From Deltaproteobacteria bacterium (GTDB lineage Bacteria > Desulfobacterota > Syntrophia > Syntrophales > Smithellaceae), in contig JAKLGV010000012.1 of the NCBI GenBank assembly GCA_022710585.1, positions 33,063 to 97,062 of the forward strand: 64,000 nucleotides of DNA, in the 5' to 3' direction. Positions 17,275 through 25,400 of this stretch are shown one piece after another. The position numbers and the translations under genes were made by a program. Each line of letters starts with the position of its first letter. Position 1 is the first letter of the stretch. The notes under the pieces were generated by a model, which did no database searches, had not been told where the DNA came from, and worked only from the letters and a program-made list of their open reading frames with translations.

Positions 17275-17300
17275 GTCGCGAATGATCTACGGACAGGGCT

Positions 17301-19244
17301 TTACCATCCGCCTCCCCCGCCGCCTCCGCCACCGCCGCCGGAAGAACCGCTCCCGCCGGAAGAAGAACCGGGAGGAGACGCAGCCGATGAAATGGCACTG
17401 GTCAGAGAATTTCCCAATCCTGATGAAAAGAGGGACGGGCTGAATGTTCTTTCAGAAGGCCCGGAATACCAGCGCTGCGCAGAGCCTTGAGCTGAAACGG
17501 ACGCGCTGGAAAGCACATCGGAAAATTGTTCAGACCATTCCTGCTCCACATCCAGGGCAAAAGCGTAGGGCAAATATTTTTCAAAAAGTTCAGGCGTCCG
17601 ATCGGGCGGATTGAGCAGATTCAGCCGGTCTTTTTCCGCCGTGGCGAGATACATTTTGAAGCCTTCAATCCCGTCAAGAACCTTTCTGCCCACGATCGTC
17701 GGGGCTTTCAGCAACTGGTAGAACAGAACATTAATAAAAATCATGATACCCAGGATAACCAGAACGGGAACAGATCCTGATCCTGCAACCGCCGCGACGC
17801 CTCCTATTTCACCCAGGACAAAGGGTATTGAGAATAGAGTAATGAAAATGGCTTTTGCAGGAGACCCCAGGGTATGACTCCCCCCCATCATCACATCTTT
17901 CCAGGCCGCAAAAACCACGCGCAAAAGGATCACCACGCCAAAGGACCAGCCGGTCAGCCAGAAAATCATAAAAATGACCATGGGATTGACTTCGGAAATT
18001 CCGATAACAGCACTGGAAATCATCAGCAGGAAAGAAAGCGTCAAACCGATGAGGAAATACTTCTTGTTGGTGAGAAAATAAATTTTCTCCATACTGTTCT
18101 TCAGGGATTGATGTAATTCAAGGCGGGCTTGAGCGATTGCGCTATGATTTTTTGTTTCGATATTTAATTCATTGCGGGATGGCATAAACAGCTTCACAGC
18201 AGCCGCTTTTTCTTCGCCGGAGAGCTGGCTTTCATTACCGGCTGTTTTAATCAGCGTGAATTTATCGTTGAATTCCTGAATTTTCAGATAGCCTTTGACC
18301 GCCATATTGATAATCGACGCGGAGAAGGCCTTGTCATCATAACCCATCTTCACAATGAAACGCATCGCAGCGGGAGAGAGTTTACCGGGCGGTTCGTACA
18401 ATGGAATGATGGTGCCCCGGGCAGGATCTTTGCCGTATTGAGACCACACCATAAGGTAGTAGAAAAAAAGAATCAGCAAACCGATAATGCCCGAAAGAGT
18501 GCCGCGGTTATCATTGGCATACCACAGAACCTTTTGGGATAGTGTTGGCTCCTGCACATACCCTTTGGGCCATTGAACAACAATGGTCAGGCCTTCACTG
18601 GGCTGGAGAGTCCGCCTGGTCTGAAAGAAAACATCCCCCGCGTCCCGAATGGACGAGAAGAAATCTTTTCCCTTCTCGCCCGTAAAGCCAGTGTAGGCAT
18701 CGACTTCACCGATTTTATCGGGTGGCACATCGGGAAGACGGACACTCGCCGACGCCTTCTCTATCGGGAAGACCCAGCCGTTGCCTGTTACATTCCAATA
18801 GAGCTCATCAAAGTCCTTAAAAAAGCCAAGCTGCCGGTTGGTTGAATATTTGATGGTGTATTGATAGATGCCGGGATCAAGAAAAACATTTTCACTGCCG
18901 ATGTAAACGCGGACACCATTGCTTTGATTCTTAAGATGATAGTTCTCCGGCGCACCATCCCGCAAAACCTCTTTCACTTCAAATTTTATTTTATAATTCT
19001 GACCGTACCTGTCCTTATACTTGGTCGGAAAATCCCGATAGATTCCTCTTTTGATTTCATTGCCCGCGGCGTAAACCGATATGGTTTCCGTCACGGCCAT
19101 ACCGCCAGAGCGATGAACCTCTATGTCGCTGTGAAATGAGAGGACTCTTTCCTGCTCCTGCCTGACTTCACCGTGAGAAAGTGGCGTCAGAAAAAGCCAC
19201 GCCAGGATCAGAGCCGACAGCAGCAAAAAGCATCTTGTTCTCAT
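17301..19244 (-). CDS. DUF2207 domain membrane protein
   Basis: A 647-residue protein with a cleavable signal peptide (ending LSHG), an extracytoplasmic DUF2207 domain (IEVHRSGGMAVTETISVYAAG, IKRGIYRDFPTKY), a membrane helix at about residues 250-270, a cytoplasmic stretch, two further membrane pairs (about 395-445 and 465-510) and a glycine-rich end (GGSGSSGGGGGGGGGGGW) that is normal for this family. The function is unknown. It follows lemA by 20 bp, a very common pairing in bacteria. Confidence 0.9.
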   Translation of the reverse strand: MRTRCFLLLSALILAWLFLTPLSHGEVRQEQERVLSFHSDIEVHRSGGMAVTETISVYAAGNEIKRGIYRDFPTKYKDRYGQNYKIKFEVKEVLRDGAPENYHLKNQSNGVRVYIGSENVFLDPGIYQYTIKYSTNRQLGFFKDFDELYWNVTGNGWVFPIEKASASVRLPDVPPDKIGEVDAYTGFTGEKGKDFFSSIRDAGDVFFQTRRTLQPSEGLTIVVQWPKGYVQEPTLSQKVLWYANDNRGTLSGIIGLLILFFYYLMVWSQYGKDPARGTIIPLYEPPGKLSPAAMRFIVKMGYDDKAFSASIINMAVKGYLKIQEFNDKFTLIKTAGNESQLSGEEKAAAVKLFMPSRNELNIETKNHSAIAQARLELHQSLKNSMEKIYFLTNKKYFLIGLTLSFLLMISSAVIGISEVNPMVIFMIFWLTGWSFGVVILLRVVFAAWKDVMMGGSHTLGSPAKAIFITLFSIPFVLGEIGGVAAVAGSGSVPVLVILGIMIFINVLFYQLLKAPTIVGRKVLDGIEGFKMYLATAEKDRLNLLNPPDRTPELFEKYLPYAFALDVEQEWSEQFSDVLSSASVSAQGSAQRWYSGPSERTFSPSLFSSGLGNSLTSAISSAASPPGSSSGGSGSSGGGGGGGGGGGW

Positions 19245-19264
19245 GATTCTCTCAGCCTGACGTC

Positions 19265-19813
19265 TTAGGTAAATTGAACTCCCGGCACTTCTCTTTCCGT
19301 GGCCAACTCGATTTCGAAGAAATCCGCTTTGGTAAAACCAAACATGTTAGCCAGAAGATTATTTGGAAAAGATTCGACCATCGTGTTGTAGTCTCGGGCC
19401 GCGCCGTTGTAATACCGTCTGGAAAGCTGAATCTGCTCCTCGGTTTCAGCGAGAATACGCTGCAAGTCCTGAAAATTCTGATTGGCCTTGAGGTCCGGAT
19501 AGGCTTCCGCAAGAGCGAAAATGCTTTTCAGGGCCTGAGAAAAACTGTTTTCCAGCTCCCCCTTTTCCTTGACGGTTGCCGGTCCTGAAAGACGGGATCG
19601 CAGATTGGTGATTTCCTCCAGGACCGTTTTTTCATGGCGGGCATAGCCTTTGACCGTTTCCACAATGTTGGGGATTAAATCATGACGGCGCTTGAGCTGG
19701 ACATCGATGCCGCTCCAGGCCTCATTGAGGATGTTGCGCTGGCGGATGAAACGGTTATACATCACAACCGCGGCAATTAAGACAAGAGCAACTACAATAA
19801 TAATCAAATACAT
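19265..19813 (-). CDS. lemA: LemA family protein
   Basis: A 182-residue protein with one N-terminal membrane anchor (residues 2-20) and a long helical domain, with the family blocks YNRFIRQRNILNEAWSGIDVQLKRRHDLIPNIVETVKGYA and YNGAARDYNTMVESFP. LemA proteins are small membrane proteins of poorly defined role, often paired with DUF2207 or TPM proteins. A strong ribosome binding site (AGGAGG) lies before the ATG, and a promoter lies at 19845-19873. Confidence 0.94.
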   Translation of the reverse strand: MYLIIIVVALVLIAAVVMYNRFIRQRNILNEAWSGIDVQLKRRHDLIPNIVETVKGYARHEKTVLEEITNLRSRLSGPATVKEKGELENSFSQALKSIFALAEAYPDLKANQNFQDLQRILAETEEQIQLSRRYYNGAARDYNTMVESFPNNLLANMFGFTKADFFEIELATEREVPGVQFT

Positions 19814-19844
19814 ATTTAGTCCTCCTGATATTCAAGTGTGCTTA

Positions 19845-19873
19845 AATATTTACTTTTAAGCCGACAATGTCAA
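19845..19873 (-). promoter_or_regulatory. Promoter of the lemA-DUF2207 operon
   Basis: Minus strand TTGACA (19873-19868), a 17-bp spacer, AATATT (19850-19845, four of six matches). It is back to back with the plus-strand promoter at 19905. Confidence 0.6.
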
Positions 19874-19904
19874 GTGAAACTATAGGTATAGCGGGAAGAT
19901 TTCC

Positions 19905-19933
19905 TTGACATATCAAACTCAGTTTTCTACAAT
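19905..19933 (+). promoter_or_regulatory. Promoter of the His/Gly-rich secreted protein
   Basis: TTGACA at 19905-19910, exactly 17 bp, TACAAT at 19928-19933 (five of six). The leader to the ATG at 20031 is about 90 bases. Confidence 0.75.
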
Positions 19934-20030
19934 TCAAAAAAAATGGACAGAGTTTGATCAAGCATCAAACAGAAGATTTCGATCATTGTGTTTTGTGATT
20001 GGATCAACATCAACCCAAGGAGGGAAACCA

Positions 20031-20705
20031 ATGAAGAAATTATTATTCAGGGCATTTTTTTTAACGTTGGTATGTCTCATGCCTGTTTGTGTCATGGCAG
20101 AAGTCAACGTGCATGTCAGTATTCCCTTTCCCCTTCCCCCGCCGATTGTTTTTCCGGCAGCGCCTGAAGTCGTCGTCGTTCCGGGTACCGACGTCTATGT
20201 CGTACCTGACTTAAGCGACGAAGTATTCTTTTACAGCGGATGGTGGTGGCGTCCCTGGCAGGGGCGCTGGTATCGATCCCGATACTATGACAGAGGCTGG
20301 GGTTATTACAGGGGCACACCAACTTTTCACAGGCATTTTTATCACGGCTGGAGAGACGATTACCGGAATCATCGATGGAGAGGTCAGCCGTGGCAACATC
20401 ACCGGATCCATCACGGAGATCTACACCGCAACTGGCGCAATTGGGAAAGAACAAGACACTGGCACAAACCGCATCCCCCGCGTCCTCCCCGTCCCGGTTA
20501 TCATGGCGGCGGACCCGGACCCGGTCATCACCCCGGTTATCATGGCGGCGGTCCTGGACCTGGTCATCATCCCGGTTATCATGGTGGTCACAAACCGGGA
20601 CATCCTCCGGATGGAGGTCATAAACCCGGGCGTCACGGCGACGGCAAACCAGGCAAACCCGGTAAGCCCGACAGAGGAAAGCATGATGGACGAATTGTTT
20701 ATTAG
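20031..20705 (+). CDS. Secreted His/Gly/Pro/Arg-rich repeat protein
   Basis: A 224-residue exported protein, with a signal peptide ending VMA. The mature region begins with a Pro/Val-rich strand part, then an aromatic segment (FYSGWWWRPWQGRWYRSRYY) and a very basic tail dominated by His, Gly, Pro, Arg and Lys. The tail holds two exact 13-residue units PGYHGGGPGPGHH and a third partial one. Such W/Y-rich secreted proteins are found in Geobacter and relatives, without known function; the histidines could bind metal. The start at 20031 is set by AAGGAGGG eight bases before the ATG and by the signal peptide. Confidence 0.8.
   Translation: MKKLLFRAFFLTLVCLMPVCVMAEVNVHVSIPFPLPPPIVFPAAPEVVVVPGTDVYVVPDLSDEVFFYSGWWWRPWQGRWYRSRYYDRGWGYYRGTPTFHRHFYHGWRDDYRNHRWRGQPWQHHRIHHGDLHRNWRNWERTRHWHKPHPPRPPRPGYHGGGPGPGHHPGYHGGGPGPGHHPGYHGGHKPGHPPDGGHKPGRHGDGKPGKPGKPDRGKHDGRIVY
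20493..20591 (+). repeat. 39-bp tandem repeat (2.5 copies)
   Basis: Units 20493-20531 and 20532-20570 encode the same 13 residues with a few synonymous differences; a third, shorter copy follows. The variation lies inside the secreted His/Gly-rich gene. Confidence 0.8.
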
Positions 20706-20774
20706 ATGGAATGAAAGGCGCGCGGCAAAAGGCACACCCGCCGTTTAACACGTCATTTTGACACAGCAAATCCT

Positions 20775-20825
20775 ACCGGCTTTGACAATCAAGGTAAAGA
20801 CTGATTTTCAAAGCCGGTTTTTTTT
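20775..20825 (+). terminator. Rho-independent terminator
   Basis: ACCGGCTTTGA pairs with TCAAAGCCGGT across a 22-base loop and ends in eight T residues. It closes the secreted-protein gene. Confidence 0.85.
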
Positions 20826-20866
20826 GAAATCCTTCTGAGATAAAAAATTTTCTTACGCCTCTTTCC

Positions 20867-20895
20867 TTGACTTTTGTCCGTCTTTCCGGTAAAAA
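20867..20895 (+). promoter_or_regulatory. Promoter of the GAPDH transcription unit
   Basis: TTGACT at 20867-20872, a 17-bp spacer, TAAAAA at 20890-20895 (weak -10). A palindromic operator candidate overlaps its downstream edge, so it may be regulated. Confidence 0.55.
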
Positions 20896-20909
20896 GGTCG
20901 TGACCTTTT
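20892..20909. promoter_or_regulatory. Operator-like inverted repeat over the GAPDH promoter
   Basis: AAAAGGTC, GT, GACCTTTT: eight-base arms with a 2-bp centre, overlapping the -10 element and the expected transcription start. The position fits a repressor site; no regulator gene is adjacent. Confidence 0.55.
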
Positions 20910-20923
20910 AAGGGAGTTGCATT

Positions 20924-21100
20924 ATGGTCCCGGTCACCACCAAACCGTTTTTAAATAGAGTTCCTCTCATGAATTTTCAGCAGGGTGTCCCTGCATTTTT
21001 TTTATCCAGCAAAGAAAAATCAAAAAACATATTAATTCCTGCGGCCGCAGGAAAAAAGGAGGATTTACATCATGGCACAGGCTCAGGTATTCGAGAATAA
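20924..21100 (+). CDS. Possible 58-codon leader peptide upstream of GAPDH
   Basis: An ATG at 20924 preceded by AAGGGAG starts a 58-codon frame (MVPVTTKPFLNRVPLMNF...) that runs through a terminator-like hairpin (20980-21003) and a palindrome (21036-21053) and overlaps the GAPDH start in another frame, ending at 21100. The position, right after the predicted transcription start, the good ribosome binding site and the overlap suggest a leader whose translation keeps the hairpins open and hands ribosomes on to GAPDH. It could equally be fortuitous. The peptide has no recognisable domain. Confidence 0.4.
   Translation: MVPVTTKPFLNRVPLMNFQQGVPAFFLSSKEKSKNILIPAAAGKKEDLHHGTGSGIRE
20980..21003 (+). 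terminator. Terminator-like hairpin in the GAPDH leader (possible attenuator)
   Basis: GCAGGG-TGT-CCCTGC followed by A and eight T residues. It stands about 70 bases before the GAPDH start and inside the leader frame, where it would cut transcription unless it is prevented from folding. Confidence 0.6.
21036..21053. repeat. 18-bp perfect palindrome next to the GAPDH ribosome binding site
   Basis: TTCCTGCGGCCGCAGGAA, directly before AAAAAGGAGG. In RNA it could form a hairpin that affects ribosome access; in DNA it could be an operator. Confidence 0.6.
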
Positions 21101-22349
21101 ACAGCCGGTCCTCGGCATCAACAGTCTGGGGAGAATAGGAAAATTAACCCTCTGGCATCACATTAACCGCAAATATTTTAAAGAGATTTTCATCAATCAG
21201 GGAAGGGAGGTAGGCACGGGGCTCGATTCCATCGCCCAGGCGATTGAAAAAGATTCGACCTATGGCCTGATGCACAAATTCCTGTATGGCGTCAAAGCGG
21301 AAAGAATCATTCAGATCGTCGATGAAAAGCAGGGAAAGCTTCTGATTGACGGCATTCCCGTCACCATTCTGCGTGAAGCCAGAAACCCGGCCGATATTCC
21401 CTGGCGGCAGTACGGCGTCGACGTGGTGGTGGACTGCACGGGCAAGTTCAAGGATCCCACAGTCGCGTCGGACAACAAGAGCGGCTCCATCCGGGGCCAT
21501 CTGCACGGCGGCGCGAAGGTGGTCGTCAACTCTTCTCCCTTCAAAATCAAAAACAAGGCCCTCTCGACGCCGGATGACGCAATCACCATGATTTACGGCA
21601 TCAATCACACGGCTTTCGATCCGAAGAAACACAAGGTTGTTTCTGCGGCGTCCTGCACCACCACGGGACTGGCCCACATGGTCAAGCCTCTGCTGGAAAA
21701 TGAAGAAACCAGCAACATCCTCACGGCGTCCATGTCCACCGTGCACGCCGTCACCAATACCCAGAGCGTTCTGGACAGCGTTCCCAAGGCCGGCGAGAAA
21801 GATTTAAGAAAGAACCGGAGCATTCTGGACAGCATCATTCTGACCTCGACCAACGCCGCCAAGGCCCTGGCCGAAGTCATTCCGCAGGTTCAGAACATCG
21901 GTTTCATGGCGGATTCGATCCGGATCCCGGCGAGCACCATGTCCCTGATTGTCCTGAACGCAACGTTCCAGGCCCGCGCCGGCAGTCAGGGCACGGCCAT
22001 GAACATCAACACCAAAATGATCAATGACTTGTACAGCAAAGCGGCCTCGAGCAATCCCGAAAAACTGCTCCGGTTTACCATGGAACAAAATGTGTCCTCG
22101 GATCTTTTCGGTGTGGACGCGGCCATCATCATTGAAGGGCAGTTCAATCACACGCGAACGGCGTTCATTAATCTGGATATGTCACACATTCCGAATCTGC
22201 CGGCGGATGTCGTCCAGGCGCTTCCCGAAAAAATTCTGAAAGTTCCCGTTGTACACGCCAAGATCTTCGGCTGGTATGATAATGAATACGGCAGCTACAC
22301 CAACCGGATGGGCGACCTGACGGTTTATATCCACAAGAATATTCTGTAA
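21072..22349 (+). CDS. gap: Glyceraldehyde-3-phosphate dehydrogenase, long divergent form
   Basis: A 425-residue GAPDH (classical enzymes have about 335) that oxidises glyceraldehyde 3-phosphate with NAD(P) and phosphate in glycolysis/gluconeogenesis. Visible features are the dinucleotide loop INSLGRIG, VVDCTGKF, the active-site ASCTTTGLAHMVKPL (Cys195), STVHAVTNTQ, the RIPASTMSLIVL block and WYDNEYGSYTNRM near the C-terminus. The extra length is mainly in the N-terminal half and the region after residue 300. The canonical SCTTNC has TTTG here. GGAGG precedes the ATG. It is convergent with the dikinase-like gene. Confidence 0.9.
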   Translation: MAQAQVFENKQPVLGINSLGRIGKLTLWHHINRKYFKEIFINQGREVGTGLDSIAQAIEKDSTYGLMHKFLYGVKAERIIQIVDEKQGKLLIDGIPVTILREARNPADIPWRQYGVDVVVDCTGKFKDPTVASDNKSGSIRGHLHGGAKVVVNSSPFKIKNKALSTPDDAITMIYGINHTAFDPKKHKVVSAASCTTTGLAHMVKPLLENEETSNILTASMSTVHAVTNTQSVLDSVPKAGEKDLRKNRSILDSIILTSTNAAKALAEVIPQVQNIGFMADSIRIPASTMSLIVLNATFQARAGSQGTAMNINTKMINDLYSKAASSNPEKLLRFTMEQNVSSDLFGVDAAIIIEGQFNHTRTAFINLDMSHIPNLPADVVQALPEKILKVPVVHAKIFGWYDNEYGSYTNRMGDLTVYIHKNIL

Positions 22350-22362
22350 AAATGATCCAAAA

Positions 22363-22401
22363 AAATCCCCTTAACATCGCACAGGCGCTGTTAAGGGGAT
22401 T
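22363..22401. terminator. Bidirectional terminator between GAPDH and the dikinase-like gene
   Basis: AATCCCCTTAACA pairs with TGTTAAGGGGATT (13 bp, 12-base loop), with an A tract before and mixed T-rich sequence after, serving two convergent genes. Confidence 0.8.
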
Positions 22402-22412
22402 GCTTGTCAAAG

Positions 22413-25400
22413 CTATTCTTTTTCGCTCTGGTGCTGTCCCGCGTAAACGGCTCCGCTCCAGCCGTCGATGCTGATAAAGTCTCCGGCCCGGATGGTGAGG
22501 CTTTCGATGGTAGCGTATTCGTCAGCCTCATAAACCTTCAGTTTGTTGAAGCCGACCACGCCGACTTTGTCGAGCTGTGGTATGGTCACGGCGGCATGGG
22601 AGGTGCTGCCACCTTTGGCGGTAAGCAATCCTTCCACCTGCAGCAGAACGCCGACATCATCGGGCACGGTATCGGGACGGACCAGAATAAGGGGCGTGTC
22701 CGGATCTTCACCGCGGAATCGTTTAATATCCGTTTCTGAATAAACCGCCCGACCGCACAGCGCGCCGCCATTAACGCCGATGCCGGTTCCCAGAGCGGAC
22801 GACTGCAATTCCGGCATATCTTTGAAGCGCGCCCATTTTTGCGTCGTGATCTGATTCATGTCGCGTGTTTGCAGAATGTATAGTTTATCCTTGGTGGGTC
22901 CTTCAAAGGTAAATTCGATTTCCTGATGGTTGAACCCCTTCTCATAGATCAGAATCTCTGAAATTCTTAAAAGCTCGGCGTAGATTTCCGGAAACTTATC
23001 TTCCAGCGATATTTTGGAGTCGCGGCATTCCGCGATGCGCTGTTTTTCGGAAATGGGATAGGTCTCCACGAGGCCGGAAACGATGTCATCCCCCTGCACG
23101 CCGAAAATAAAATCCCCGTAAAGCGTCACATCGGAAGATGTGCTTTTCGGCTCGCGGGTAAAAATAACGCCGGAGCCGGAATTGTCGTTGAGATTGCCGA
23201 AAACCATTTTCTGAACGATGACGGCCGTGCCCCATTTATCGGAAATATGCATTTGCCGGCGGTAAATCTCCGCCTGCTCCGAATACCACGAATTGAAGAC
23301 TTGCAGGATGGCCTGCCCCAGTTGATCCAGCGGCTTATCCTTGAACTCTATGCCGCTGTCGATCAATCCTTTCTTGTAGGAGAGGGCGATTTGTTTCATC
23401 TGTTCGGGCTGAAACTGTATTTTTCTTTCCACACTGTACTTTTGTTTGTATTCATCGATGATCGCGTCAAAAAAATTGCGGTTCAATCCCTGGAACATTC
23501 CCCACATCTGAAGGAACCGGCGATAGGAATCCCAGGCGGCCCACTGAAATTCTTCCTTCTGGCTGAGACTTTCCGCAATCGCTTCATTGATGCCCACGTT
23601 TAGGAACGATTTCATCATCCCGGGCAGGGAAACGGTTGCACCGCTGCGGATCGAAAGCAGCAGGGGATGGCGGCGGTCACCCAGTTTACAGCCGGTGATC
23701 TTCTCCAGTCTTTTGATCTCTTTGTTGATCCGTTCCGCGAGATCATAAAAAATGTATTTATAGCCATACACCGCATCGTATCCCCGGAAAACTTCCGTGG
23801 TGATGATAAATCCCGGCGGCACATTAAATCCGAAGGACACCAGTTCTTTGAGAAAATATCCCTTGTTGCCAAGCAGGATCTGATTATCCAGTCTTCTATT
23901 CTTTTTATAAAAGGAAGAAACCGTCAACTCGGGATTGTAGGACATGACCACTTTCAGAATCTGTTTGTTGTCTTTAAACTTTTCAGCTTCCTCGTTGAGG
24001 GTTTTGATGACCGTGTTGACAAAATTATCCAGAACCTGAATACCGAAAGTGGACGAGATGATGCCCCGGATAAAATTTTCCGAATGCTGATAAATCAATT
24101 TTTCCTGTTTCTTGTGTCCGGATTTGGTTACCGCCTCCGTGTCCTGCCGGTATACCTGACCGATGATGACGGACAGGTTGTCGCTGTGGACATCAATATA
24201 ATTGTTGCGGATAATCGTCTGAATATTTTTTGAAATAAAACGGAAAATATCCTCGTATTGCTCCAGCGAAAATTGCTTGATCGTCAGCGCGTTGGTCACG
24301 TACTTGACTTTGGCGATCAGCCCTTCCGTGGCAATGCCTTCGATTTCCAGCGCGTTGATATACAGCCAGATGTAGGTGTGGATTTTTTTAATGGTCTGCT
24401 TCGTGATGAATGTCAGATTGAAGGACTTCCCCAGTTCCTCAAAAAGCATGGTGGCCAGACTTTCCAGTCTCAGGGAAAGGCCGACGGCGTCAAATTTCTT
24501 CTCGCTATACGTTCCATACATGGAGGGAATGCCCGCCGCGATGTGCCGCTTGTAATAGATGTTTTCGTAGAACTGCGTTTTTTTCGGGGAGAGAATTCTT
24601 TCTTTCAGGATGGCCAGGAATTTCAGAATGATCGTAAGGCTGCGATAATGGTTTTTCGCGTTTAAAGATTTTTTCAGCGCAGCAATATCGGCTTGCGGAA
24701 AAGCATTGGCGGCCTCAAGGTCCTTGAGCAGATCGATAAATTGCGGATAATATTTTTTATAGATGAGCTGATAAATGCGGATCATCAATTGAACGCGTTC
24801 CTGATCCCTTTCATTGACGCCCTTGACCTTGCTCAGCTCACGGGTCACCTTTTCCCCGTCCCACTCGAGAAAATTCATGGGGCGATGGTTAATCCGGGTG
24901 AAAAAATATTTAAAAGCTTTGTGCATCCCGTTGAAATATTCTCCGGAGTTCGTCACCTGTTCATAAACATCAACGGGCAGATGCACGCGGAGGAAATTCT
25001 TGTCCCCGGTGCTCCAGTACTTGAAAATATCCTCGATAAAATTAAAAATCAGGCTGTTGCTTTCCACGTGCGACTGTTTCCGCAAAAAATAAACCAGTTT
25101 GTCGTTGCGCAGGGAAAGCTCGTCCACCCGGGTGGTAATATCCCGGAGTTCCCCTTCCGCGCCGATCTCGCTGAAATAGACGGGAAAAATCCGGAGCAGC
25201 TGTTTGATGAGATTATATGACGGCGTGATATCGCTGTTGAGCAGGGCGGAAATGTTTTTCTGAATCAGGTCGGTGTCGCGGATGAAAACGCCCCCCATTT
25301 TCAGATTCACAATCAGCGCCGAAATCAGCCGCTTGGTCCATCTCGGTTTCATCCCGATGATTTCCAGCCAGCAGCGAATATTCATAATGTGAGCCGGATT

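Noticed and set aside
20116..20769. Minus-strand 217-codon frame over the His/Gly-rich secreted gene
   Set aside because: Mirror of a repetitive GC-rich gene; it has no ribosome binding site, while the plus-strand frame has a signal peptide, a promoter and a terminator.
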